Source: an uncultured Gemella sp.
Lineage (GTDB): Bacteria > Bacillota > Bacilli > Staphylococcales > Gemellaceae
NCBI GenBank assembly: GCA_947254465.1
Contig: CAMYEU010000073.1
Location: forward strand, 1-7,816
Reading direction: 5' to 3'
DNA: 7,816 nt
Below the pieces are notes generated by a model. The model made no database searches. It worked only from the letters and a program-made list of their open reading frames with translations, and was not told the DNA's origin. Shown here piece after piece: positions 1-5,265 of the stretch (position 1 is the stretch's first letter; every line of letters starts with the position of its first letter). A program made the translations under genes and the position numbers.

Positions 1-46
1 AGATCCTGAGATGTCTCGTGGGCTCGGAGATGTGTATAAGAGACAG
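1..46 (+). other. Untrimmed Illumina Nextera i7 adapter (artefact)
   Basis: These bases read as a Nextera library adapter in order: AGAT (1-4, end of the P7 primer), an 8-base index CCTGAGAT (5-12, which I recall as index N715), GTCTCGTGGGCTCGG (13-27), and the 19-bp transposon mosaic end AGATGTGTATAAGAGACAG (28-46). The match is end to end. This is library-construction sequence left on a contig end, not a genomic transposon, although the 19-bp end derives from Tn5. Native sequence begins at about 47. Confidence 0.98.
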
Positions 47-274
47 GCTAATATTTGTATTTTTATAATTTATAGATAAGTATATTTTAAGAAATTTCAA
101 AAAACTAATACTTGTTTTAATTATTGGTAAATCAGCTATTTAGATGAACTAATAAATAGTTTTATTAGACGTTTTTTTATTTTTAACTATATAATTAAAA
201 ATAAATGATTTTTTTTTATTATGATTTTTAATGAAAAAGATTTTAATTAACTTCTTTATAGGTGAAATATTTTA
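47..274. other. AT-rich noncoding stretch at contig end
   Basis: No credible gene is visible here; all frames are broken by frequent stops and the base composition is extremely AT-rich. It holds terminator-like inverted repeats (listed separately) and leads into the apbE promoter. Together with the promoter and leader up to 423 it forms about 375 bases without a gene. Whatever lies upstream is lost at the contig end. Confidence 0.7.
149..178 (+). terminator. Possible terminator of a missing upstream gene
   Basis: A perfect 8-bp inverted repeat, CTAATAAA (149-156) and TTTATTAG (161-168), with a 4-base loop is followed by a run of seven T (172-178). A competing 7-bp pairing, CTATTTA (136-142) with TAAATAG (153-159), overlaps its left arm. 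The stem has almost no GC pairs, so it is weak, and in such AT-rich DNA it may be chance. If real it ends a plus-strand transcript that starts beyond the contig edge. Confidence 0.35.
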
Positions 275-303
275 TTGATTTGATGATAATTCTGTTATAT
301 AAT
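275..303 (+). promoter_or_regulatory. Sigma-A promoter of the apbE operon
   Basis: TTGATT (275-280) and a perfect TATAAT (298-303) are separated by 17 bases. Transcription would begin near 310, giving a leader of about 114 nt before apbE at 424. It is the best -35/-10 pair in the upstream region. Confidence 0.6.
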
Positions 304-356
304 GTAATTAAAGTATTAATTATCTATTATTACTTTGTCTTTTAATAACAGGTTTC

Positions 357-372
357 TTGTAGATGTATACAA
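357..372. promoter_or_regulatory. Dyad TTGTA-N6-TACAA in the apbE leader
   Basis: A 16-bp imperfect palindrome with 5-bp arms TTGTA (357-361) and TACAA (368-372) and an inner TGTATACA palindrome (364-371) lies about 50 bp downstream of the -10 element and about 50 bp before the apbE start. The size and position fit a repressor operator (roadblock) for the flavin operon. No regulator is encoded in the window and I do not recognise the site as that of a known family. Confidence 0.3.
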
Positions 373-423
373 CATATTTAGTTATCTTAAGCAAATAAAT
401 TTTTTATTGTAAGGTGTAAAAAA

Positions 424-1359
424 ATGAATTTAAGAAGAAAAACCTTAAAATTAATGGGTTCTCATATAGATATTCTTATTTTTGATAGCATTGATGCTGA
501 AAATATTTTAGATGATGCTGTGGAAATGCTAAAGATGTATGAGCATAGATTTAGTGCAAACGATGATAGTTCTGAACTTATGGTAGTAAATCATAATGCA
601 GGTATTAAAGCTGTCAAAGTCCATCCAGATTTATTTGATTTAATAAAGATAGGGAAAGTTCATAGTTGTGCGTCTAATAGTTTTTTAAATATAGCTATTG
701 GACCGATTGTGCAAACATGGAGAATTGGATTTAACGATGTAAAAGTTCCAACAAAACAAGAAATTGATAGTCTATTAGAAATAACGGATCCCAATAAAAT
801 AATTCTTAACGAAGAAGAACAATCTGTCTATCTTGCTAAAAAAGGCATGGCTATTAATTTAGGAGCTGTAGCAAAAGGATATATTGCTGATTTAATGATT
901 GAATATTTGAAAAAAAGAGGTGTAGACGCGGGATTAATTAATCTAGGTGGTAACGTATTAACGTTTGGTGATGCTAAACATAATCCAGATTTAATGTGGC
1001 GCATAGGTATCCAAAATCCAGTTGAATCTCGAGGGAATCATCTATTTACTATAGGTATAAAAAATCAATCTGTTGTTACTTCTGGGATTTATGAACGTAA
1101 ACACACAGAAAATGGAAAAACTTACCATCATATATTAAATCCTGAAACAGGTTACCCTGTCGAAACCAATGTAGCTGGTCTATCTATAATTTCAACAGCC
1201 TCAGTGGATGGAGAAATTTGGACTACAAGGTTATTCGGAAAAAATGTCGAAGATATTATGGATGAAATAGAAAATTTACCTGATATAGAAGGTGTTGTTG
1301 TAACAGTTGAAGGTAAAATCTATTATACAAGCGGAGTGCTAGATAAAATAATATGTTAG
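424..1359 (+). CDS. apbE: FAD:protein FMN transferase (ApbE family)
   Basis: ApbE enzymes split FAD and attach the FMN half, through a phosphoester bond, to Thr/Ser of target flavoproteins; the reaction needs Mg2+. The 311 residues cover the whole family core: MGS at 11-13, NLGAVAKGYIAD at 145-156, NLGGN at 173-177, TSGIYER at 219-225, HHILNPETGYP at 235-245, and a C-terminal Asp262 with TT at 267-268 and LF at 270-271, where the family has its metal-site Asp/Thr. There is no signal peptide or lipobox, unlike the exported ApbE lipoproteins of Gram-positives, so it should act in the cytoplasm. AAGGTG at 411-416 lies 7 bases before the ATG. It is the first gene of an operon with two FMN reductases, 57 bases upstream of the first. 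Its likely substrate is the tail of the third gene (inference). Confidence 0.93.
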   Translation: MNLRRKTLKLMGSHIDILIFDSIDAENILDDAVEMLKMYEHRFSANDDSSELMVVNHNAGIKAVKVHPDLFDLIKIGKVHSCASNSFLNIAIGPIVQTWRIGFNDVKVPTKQEIDSLLEITDPNKIILNEEEQSVYLAKKGMAINLGAVAKGYIADLMIEYLKKRGVDAGLINLGGNVLTFGDAKHNPDLMWRIGIQNPVESRGNHLFTIGIKNQSVVTSGIYERKHTENGKTYHHILNPETGYPVETNVAGLSIISTASVDGEIWTTRLFGKNVEDIMDEIENLPDIEGVVVTVEGKIYYTSGVLDKIIC

Positions 1360-1400
1360 CTAATAATATCTTGAAGAATACTGAAAATACTATTAATTTA

Positions 1401-1521
1401 AGGAGGCTCTATTAAAGTGGCTGAAGTAAAAAATAAAAAAAATGTTAAAAAAACAAGACAAGAAAATCTAGATACAAATAAAGTAGATAGTACAAAAAAA
1501 GAGAGAGGAAATAAAAACATG
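1401..1521 (+). promoter_or_regulatory. Two competing translation starts for the first reductase
   Basis: AGGAGG (1401-1406) serves a GTG at 1417 with a 10-base spacer. AGAGGA (1504-1509) precedes an in-frame ATG at 1519-1521 with a 9-base spacer. The conserved domain begins exactly at the ATG, while the stronger ribosome site belongs to the GTG. Both may be used, giving long and short forms, or the first may be the sole true site. Confidence 0.5.
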
Positions 1522-2130
1522 GTAAAATTAATTGGTCTAGTTGGAACAAACTCTAAAAAATCTACAAACCGCCAACTTTTACAATATATTAAAAAACATT
1601 TTGCAGGTAAAGCTGACATCGAATTAGTTGAAATTAAAGATCTTCCTTTATTCAACAAACCAGCGAATAAAGAAGTACCTGAAGGAGTTAAAGAAATTGC
1701 AGCTAAAATCGAAGCGGCAGACGGAGTTATTATCAGTTCACCTGAGTATGACCACGCAGTACCTGCATCACTAATGAGTGCAATCGCTTGGTTATCTTAT
1801 GGAATTCACCCATTACTTGACAAACCAGTAATGTTAACAGGAGCTTCATACGGAACGTTAGGATCATCACGTGCTCAAGCTCACCTTCGTCAAATTTTAG
1901 ACTCACCAGAAGTTAAAGCACGTGTAATGCCAAGTTCTGAATTCTTATTAGGACATTCTTTACAAGCTTTTGACGAAGCTGGAGATATCTCTAACCCAGA
2001 AACTGTAGCTAAATTAGATAGTTTATTTGCTGATTTCTTATTATTTATTAAAATTACTGAAAAATTAATTAATGCACATAAATTAGCTGAAAAAGAAATT
2101 GAAAACTTCTCTTGGGAAGATTTAAAATAG
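1417..2130 (+). CDS. NAD(P)H-dependent FMN reductase, flavodoxin-like fold
   Basis: This is a cytoplasmic FMN_red-family oxidoreductase that would move hydride from NAD(P)H to bound FMN. The domain starts at Met35 with a phosphate-binding loop GLVGTNSKKSTNR (40-52), followed by the flavin-site motif SPEYDHAVPASL (108-119) and GASYGTLGSSRAQ (142-154). The chosen start is a GTG with a strong AGGAGG (1401-1406) 10 bases upstream; it gives 237 residues and a 34-residue, Lys-rich, hydrophilic N-terminal extension. An in-frame ATG at 1519 with AGAGGA (1504-1509) would give a 203-residue protein of usual family length, so the start is uncertain. It is a clear paralogue of the next gene's N-terminal domain (shared ADGVII, NKP/DKPVM, GSSRAQ, LHLRQIL/AHLRQIL, EFLLG) and ends 17 bases before it. 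No flavinylation-like motif is seen in it. Confidence 0.9.
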   Translation: MAEVKNKKNVKKTRQENLDTNKVDSTKKERGNKNMVKLIGLVGTNSKKSTNRQLLQYIKKHFAGKADIELVEIKDLPLFNKPANKEVPEGVKEIAAKIEAADGVIISSPEYDHAVPASLMSAIAWLSYGIHPLLDKPVMLTGASYGTLGSSRAQAHLRQILDSPEVKARVMPSSEFLLGHSLQAFDEAGDISNPETVAKLDSLFADFLLFIKITEKLINAHKLAEKEIENFSWEDLK

Positions 2131-2147
2131 GATAGGAGTGTAGACAC

Positions 2148-3404
2148 ATGAAATTAGTAGGAATCGTAGGTTCAAATGCGGAAATCTCTTATAACCGCAA
2201 ATTAATGGAATTTATAGCAAAAGAATATAAAGATTTATTCACTTTAGAATTGTTAGACATTACTAACTTACCAATGTTTAACCAAGATGAAGATCATTCA
2301 AGAGAAAACAAAGATTTATTAGTAATGAATCGTAAAATTTTACAAGCTGATGGTGTTATTATCGCTACGCCTGAGCACAACCACACAATTACTGCATCAC
2401 TTAAGAGTGCTTTAGAGTGGTTATCATTCGAATTACACCCACTTGAAAATAAACCTGTAATGGTACTTGGAGCTTCATACTATGATCAAGGATCATCTCG
2501 TGCTCAATTACACTTACGTCAAATCTTAGATGCTCCAGGTGTAAACGCGATCGTATTCCCTGGTCACGAGTTCCTTTTAGGTAAAGCTAAAGAAGCTTTC
2601 GATGCTGAAGGTAACTTAGTTGATGATCGTACAGTAGGATACTTACGTATGTGTTTAACTAAATTCGTTAAATTTGCTACAGTAGCTCAATCATTAGCAG
2701 AAAGAAAACCAACACCAAAAGAAGACTTAACAGCTAGTGGAAAATGTGATACGACAATTGAAGGTGTTGATATGGATGATGATAACTGGGTTGAATTAGC
2801 AGCTGAGAAAGTTAATGCTGTATCTGGAGATACATATGTTAAACTTGACCGTGGTATTTTAACAGTAGACCAACTTAACTATTTCTTAAACTCTATGCCA
2901 ATGGAATTAACTTATGCAGATAGCAATAACCAATTCATCTACTACAATTACAACAAAGAAGATTATGAAATGCTTGCAAAACGTCGTCCAGGTCAAGTTG
3001 GATGCTCATTAGCAAAAGTTCACCCTGAAAGAGTTTATGGTAGTGTAAACTGGTTAGTAGGATTACTACGTTCAGGGCAAATCGATGTATTCCGTACACA
3101 CGTTCCAACTCACGGACCAGATAAATATGTTGTGCACAACTATCAAGCTATGTACGACAAAAATGGTAAATATGCAGGTATCAACGAGTATATCTTAGAC
3201 TTCAAACCAATTGTAGACTGGTACTTAAAACAAACAGGTCAATCATTAGTTAAAAATGGAGTACCTGTAGGTCACGGATATGCAGCAGCACCAGCGCCTG
3301 CAGCGGCAGATGCAACAAGCGGAGCTTCTGATGCAGGTCATGGTGGAGCAGCACCAGCAGCGCCAGCACCAGCAGCAGACGCAACAAGCGGAGCTTCAGC
3401 ATAA
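2148..3404 (+). CDS. FMN reductase-PAS fusion with tandem candidate flavinylation tail
   Basis: The 418-residue protein has three parts. Residues 1 to about 178 form an NAD(P)H-dependent FMN-reductase domain (GIVGSN loop at 5-10, ADGVIIATPEHNHT at 67-80, GASYYDQGSSRAQ at 108-120). Residues about 237-352 resemble the PAS domain of DUF438-type proteins (SMPMELTYAD at 249-258, VGCSLAKVHPERV at 284-296, GKYAGINEYILDF at 340-352). Residues 379-418 are a low-complexity Ala/Pro tail holding DATSGAS at 388-394 and 411-417. That motif resembles the ApbE acceptor sequence, with Ser394 and Ser417 as predicted FMN sites (inference). The usual PEY of the reductase flavin site is PEH here. AGGAGTG (2134-2140) lies 7 bases before the ATG. 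It is the last gene of the apbE operon, has three in-frame stops in a row, and looks codon-biased for high expression. It lacks signal and membrane segments, so it is cytoplasmic. Confidence 0.9.
   Translation: MKLVGIVGSNAEISYNRKLMEFIAKEYKDLFTLELLDITNLPMFNQDEDHSRENKDLLVMNRKILQADGVIIATPEHNHTITASLKSALEWLSFELHPLENKPVMVLGASYYDQGSSRAQLHLRQILDAPGVNAIVFPGHEFLLGKAKEAFDAEGNLVDDRTVGYLRMCLTKFVKFATVAQSLAERKPTPKEDLTASGKCDTTIEGVDMDDDNWVELAAEKVNAVSGDTYVKLDRGILTVDQLNYFLNSMPMELTYADSNNQFIYYNYNKEDYEMLAKRRPGQVGCSLAKVHPERVYGSVNWLVGLLRSGQIDVFRTHVPTHGPDKYVVHNYQAMYDKNGKYAGINEYILDFKPIVDWYLKQTGQSLVKNGVPVGHGYAAAPAPAAADATSGASDAGHGGAAPAAPAPAADATSGASA
3282..3401 (+). repeat. Ala/Pro tail-coding repeat with two DATSGAS units
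   Basis: The DNA encodes residues 379-418. The unit GCAACAAGCGGAGCTTC occurs identically at 3312-3328 and 3381-3397, a period of 69 bases (23 codons), each preceded by an Asp codon and by runs of GCA/GCG/CCA codons. Local GC content is clearly higher than in the surrounding gene because of Ala, Pro and Gly codons. The repeat looks like an internal duplication of a linker-plus-motif unit, as in proteins with several lipoyl or biotinyl arms on Ala/Pro linkers (analogy). Confidence 0.85.
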
Positions 3405-3419
3405 TAGTAGAAAATATTA

Positions 3420-3459
3420 AAAGGTTTAGGTAAAATTACTTAAACCTTTTTTCTTTTTT
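3420..3459 (+). terminator. Rho-independent terminator of the flavin operon
   Basis: The arms AAAGGTTTAGGTAA (3420-3433) and TTACTTAAACCTTT (3436-3449) pair over about 12 bp with one G-U, followed by a T-rich tract to 3459. It sits 15 bases after the reductase-PAS stop codon and separates this operon from the membrane-protein gene. Confidence 0.85.
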
Positions 3460-3496
3460 AGGAAACATTTTTAGAGAAAAATAAGGAAGAATGAGT

Positions 3497-3502
3497 TATA
3501 AT
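3497..3502 (+). promoter_or_regulatory. -10 element for the PfoR-like gene
   Basis: A perfect TATAAT lies 55 bases before the ATG at 3558. No good -35 is present at 16-18 bases; TTAGAG at 3471-3476 is 20 bases away. Position between a terminator and a gene start supports a promoter. The poor -35 suggests a weak or activator-dependent one. Confidence 0.5.
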
Positions 3503-3557
3503 ATTAATTAAGCACAAGTTAGTGCAAAAAATCTTTACTAAATACGGAGAGTATTAT

Positions 3558-4631
3558 ATGAATAAAAATAACTTATTATCAAAGCTATTCCATAGATACT
3601 TTATAGTTGCGTTAAATGGAATGGCTTTAGGTTTGTTTTGTACATTGATTATAGGGTTAATTATTAAGCAAATTGCGATTAATTTAAGTGGTCCTCTATC
3701 AAATTTTTTTATTGTTGTAGCTACAATTTCAATGGCTTTAACAGGTCCTGTTATTGGTATAGGTGTTGCTCACGCGTTAAAAGCTCCTAAGTTGGTAATT
3801 TTAGCGTCAGGTGTTGTTGGGTTTCTAGGGGCATTTGGTTCGAATCTTGGAACCAATCATTTATTAGAACAAGGTAAATTAGTTATTAGTGGTTCTGGTG
3901 ATCCATTAGGAGCGTTCATTTCTGTTGTTATTGCAGCAGAAATAGGAAGGCTAGTGTCAGGTAAAACGAAAATAGATATTATTGTAACCCCATTTATTAC
4001 TATAGTAATTGGAGCGATTGTATCGTACTTTACTGGACCATATCTAATAAAAGGTATGAAAATTTTAGGTACCTTTATAAGAGAAGCTACTGAACTTCAA
4101 CCATTCATTATGGGAATAGTTGTTTCTGTAGTTATGGGAATAATTTTAACGTTACCGATAAGTTCTGCTGCATTATCTATTATCTTGGGATTATCTGGGA
4201 TAGCGGCAGGAGCATCTACTGTAGGATGTGCAGCTCAAATGATAGGATTTGCTGTTATTAGTTTTAAAGCGAATCGCTGGAACGGCCTATTTGCACAGGG
4301 GTTGGGAACGTCTATGTTGCAAGTACCTAATATTATGAGAAAACCAGTGATTTGGATTCCACCAATAGTAGCAAGCGCCGTTTTAGGGCCTATTGCTACA
4401 ATTGTTTGTAGAATGGAAAATAATCCGGCTGGTGGCGGAATGGGAACATCAGGATTAGTGGGACAACTTATGACATGGCAAACAATGTCATCTTATACAG
4501 CTCATTCAGTATTGTTAATTGAAATATTGTTACTCCACTTTATATTACCTGCGATTATTTCATATGGGGTATATTACTATATGGAGAAAAAAGGTTTTGT
4601 TAAAGCAGATGATTATAAGTTAGATTTATAG
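3558..4631 (+). CDS. PfoR/PTS_EIIC_2-family integral membrane protein
   Basis: This 357-residue polytopic protein belongs to the PTS_EIIC_2 family, which includes PfoR of Clostridium perfringens and is often annotated as PTS subunit IIC. About nine hydrophobic segments are visible, near residues 15-38, 49-73, 79-97, 118-134, 140-164, 181-211, 214-236, 266-284 and 317-341. The glycine-rich stretch NNPAGGGMGTSG (288-299) before the last segment fits the family. GGAGA (3546-3550) with a 7-base spacer supports the ATG at 3558; an in-frame GTG 12 codons upstream lacks a ribosome site. There is no IIA, IIB or regulator gene beside it, and it has its own promoter and terminator. Whether such orphan proteins carry a sugar, another solute, or act as sensors is not established, so I give no substrate. 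Confidence 0.8.
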   Translation: MNKNNLLSKLFHRYFIVALNGMALGLFCTLIIGLIIKQIAINLSGPLSNFFIVVATISMALTGPVIGIGVAHALKAPKLVILASGVVGFLGAFGSNLGTNHLLEQGKLVISGSGDPLGAFISVVIAAEIGRLVSGKTKIDIIVTPFITIVIGAIVSYFTGPYLIKGMKILGTFIREATELQPFIMGIVVSVVMGIILTLPISSAALSIILGLSGIAAGASTVGCAAQMIGFAVISFKANRWNGLFAQGLGTSMLQVPNIMRKPVIWIPPIVASAVLGPIATIVCRMENNPAGGGMGTSGLVGQLMTWQTMSSYTAHSVLLIEILLLHFILPAIISYGVYYYMEKKGFVKADDYKLDL

Positions 4632-4636
4632 GAATT

Positions 4637-4674
4637 AAGAACTAGCTATTGAAAAGATAGTTAGTTCTTTTTTT
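4637..4674 (+). terminator. Terminator of the PfoR-like gene
   Basis: The 13-bp stem AAGAACTAGCTAT (4637-4649) and ATAGTTAGTTCTT (4657-4669) has one G-U pair, a 7-base loop and a following T run to 4674. It starts 5 bases after the stop codon. Confidence 0.9.
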
Positions 4675-4680
4675 ACGTTT

Positions 4681-4773
4681 ATAGGGAGTGAGTAGAAAAT
4701 CGTGATTTCGGAGAAACAAGATTTTGTAGATTTTGTTAAGGCACTCCTATGTATATGGCATTAAAATGGCATT
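4681..4773. repeat. Intergenic inverted/direct repeat segment, possible small repeat element
   Basis: Between two convergent terminators lies a segment bounded by near-inverted ends ATAGGGAGTG (4681-4690) and CACTCCTAT (4742-4750), complementary apart from one extra G. Inside are a small dyad AAATC/GATTT (4697-4708) and a direct repeat GATTTTGT (4720-4727, 4729-4736). Outside is a second direct repeat ATGGCATT (4755-4762, 4766-4773). The layout resembles the short GGGAGTGGGACAGAAAT-type intergenic repeats I recall from staphylococci and streptococci, but the sequence is diverged and a single copy cannot prove it. Confidence 0.35.
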
Positions 4774-4780
4774 GAAAATA

Positions 4781-4817
4781 AAAAAAAAGAAGCCCCGTTA
4801 CTGATGTAATAGGGCTT
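4781..4817 (-). terminator. Terminator of rplS
   Basis: Read on the minus strand, AAGCCCTATTAC (4817-4806) pairs with GTAACGGGGCTT (4801-4790) around a 4-base loop, with one wobble and one mismatch, followed by TCTTTTTTTT-like sequence down to 4781. It lies 15 bases after the rplS stop codon and faces the terminator of the convergent membrane-protein gene. Confidence 0.88.
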
Positions 4818-4832
4818 TTAAGCTTCTTCTTA

Positions 4833-5177
4833 TTAACGTACTTCTTTAATACGAGCAGCTTTACCACGTAAGTTACGTAGGTAGTATAATTTAGCACGTC
4901 TAACTTTACCTTTACGTACAACTTCAATTTTTTCAACTTTTGGAGTGTGAACAGGGAATGTTCTTTCAACCCCAACACCGTTTGAAATTTTACGTACAGT
5001 ATAAGTAGCAGAGATTCCTCCGCCACGACGCTTGATAACTACTCCTTCGAATTGTTGGATACGTTCACGTCCACCTTCAACGATACGAACGTGTACTCTT
5101 ACTGTATCCCCAGCTTTAAATTCAGGAATGTCTGATCTTAATTGCGATTTAGTGATCGCTTCAATGATTTTGCTCAT
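4833..5177 (-). CDS. rplS: 50S ribosomal protein L19
   Basis: L19 is a large-subunit ribosomal protein that sits at the interface with the 30S subunit. The 114-residue length is normal for the family, and the sequence is strongly conserved throughout: FKAGDTVRVHVRIVEG (21-36), ERIQQFEGVVIKRRGGG (38-54), VRKISNGVGVERTFP (61-75), and the basic C-terminus with LYYLRNLRGKAARIKE. AGGAGA (5185-5190 on the minus strand) stands 7 bases before the ATG. It has its own extended -10 promoter, a structured leader and a terminator, so it is expressed as a single gene. This differs from the common rpsP-rimM-trmD-rplS arrangement: trmD is not next to it; a YusI-like gene is. Confidence 0.98.
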   Translation of the reverse strand: MSKIIEAITKSQLRSDIPEFKAGDTVRVHVRIVEGGRERIQQFEGVVIKRRGGGISATYTVRKISNGVGVERTFPVHTPKVEKIEVVRKGKVRRAKLYYLRNLRGKAARIKEVR

Positions 5178-5201
5178 TATTCTTTCTCCTTTTTTTACAA
5201 A

Positions 5202-5237
5202 ATGTTCATTACTAATGCTTGATTAACAGAGGAACAT
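5202..5237 (-). ncRNA. rplS leader hairpin, candidate L19 autoregulatory leader
   Basis: In the mRNA of rplS, AUGUUC (5237-5232) pairs with GAACAU (5207-5202), and inside it UUAAU (5226-5222) can pair with AUUAG (5216-5212) around a CAAGC loop. The hairpin lies between the promoter and the ribosome site in a leader of about 80 nt. An L19 leader family is known from low-GC Gram-positives, where L19 is thought to bind its own mRNA. The position and the outer AUGUUC/GAACAU helix fit, but I could not check the family consensus. Confidence 0.55.
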
Positions 5238-5265
5238 CGTAATTTAATGTTTTCACATCTCGACT

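Noticed and set aside
28..46. Tn5-type 19-bp transposon end as a mobile element
   Set aside because: It is contiguous with the index and read-primer parts of the Nextera adapter, so it is a library artefact.
179..218. Second terminator-like repeat ATTTTTAA/TTAAAAAT with T run
   Set aside because: The stem contains only A/T pairs, the T run starts 6 bases after it, and such repeats are expected by chance in DNA of this composition.
304..423. FMN riboswitch in the leader of the flavin operon
   Set aside because: The conserved GC-rich RFN helices and loops are absent; the leader is almost pure A/T apart from the small dyad.
1398..1658. Minus-strand open frame opposite the first reductase
   Set aside because: It lies antisense to a well-supported gene, has no ribosome site and its Phe/Leu-rich product mirrors the Lys/Asn codons of the true gene.
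1890..2147. Minus-strand open frame at the end of the first reductase
   Set aside because: Antisense shadow of a conserved coding region; no family similarity recognised.
3282..3401. Tail repeat as CRISPR or misassembly
   Set aside because: Only two units, in frame, inside a coding sequence with differing linker codons between copies; this is a protein repeat.
3522..3557. Upstream GTG start for the PfoR-like protein
   Set aside because: No Shine-Dalgarno precedes it, it lies close to the predicted transcript start, and the ATG at 3558 has a good GGAGA at 7 bases.
4736..5026. Minus-strand open frame overlapping rplS in another frame
   Set aside because: It overlaps the invariant L19 gene and its terminator, so it cannot be an independent conserved gene.
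5032..5226. Plus-strand open frame opposite the start of rplS
   Set aside because: It is antisense to L19 and its leader, with no promoter or ribosome site.
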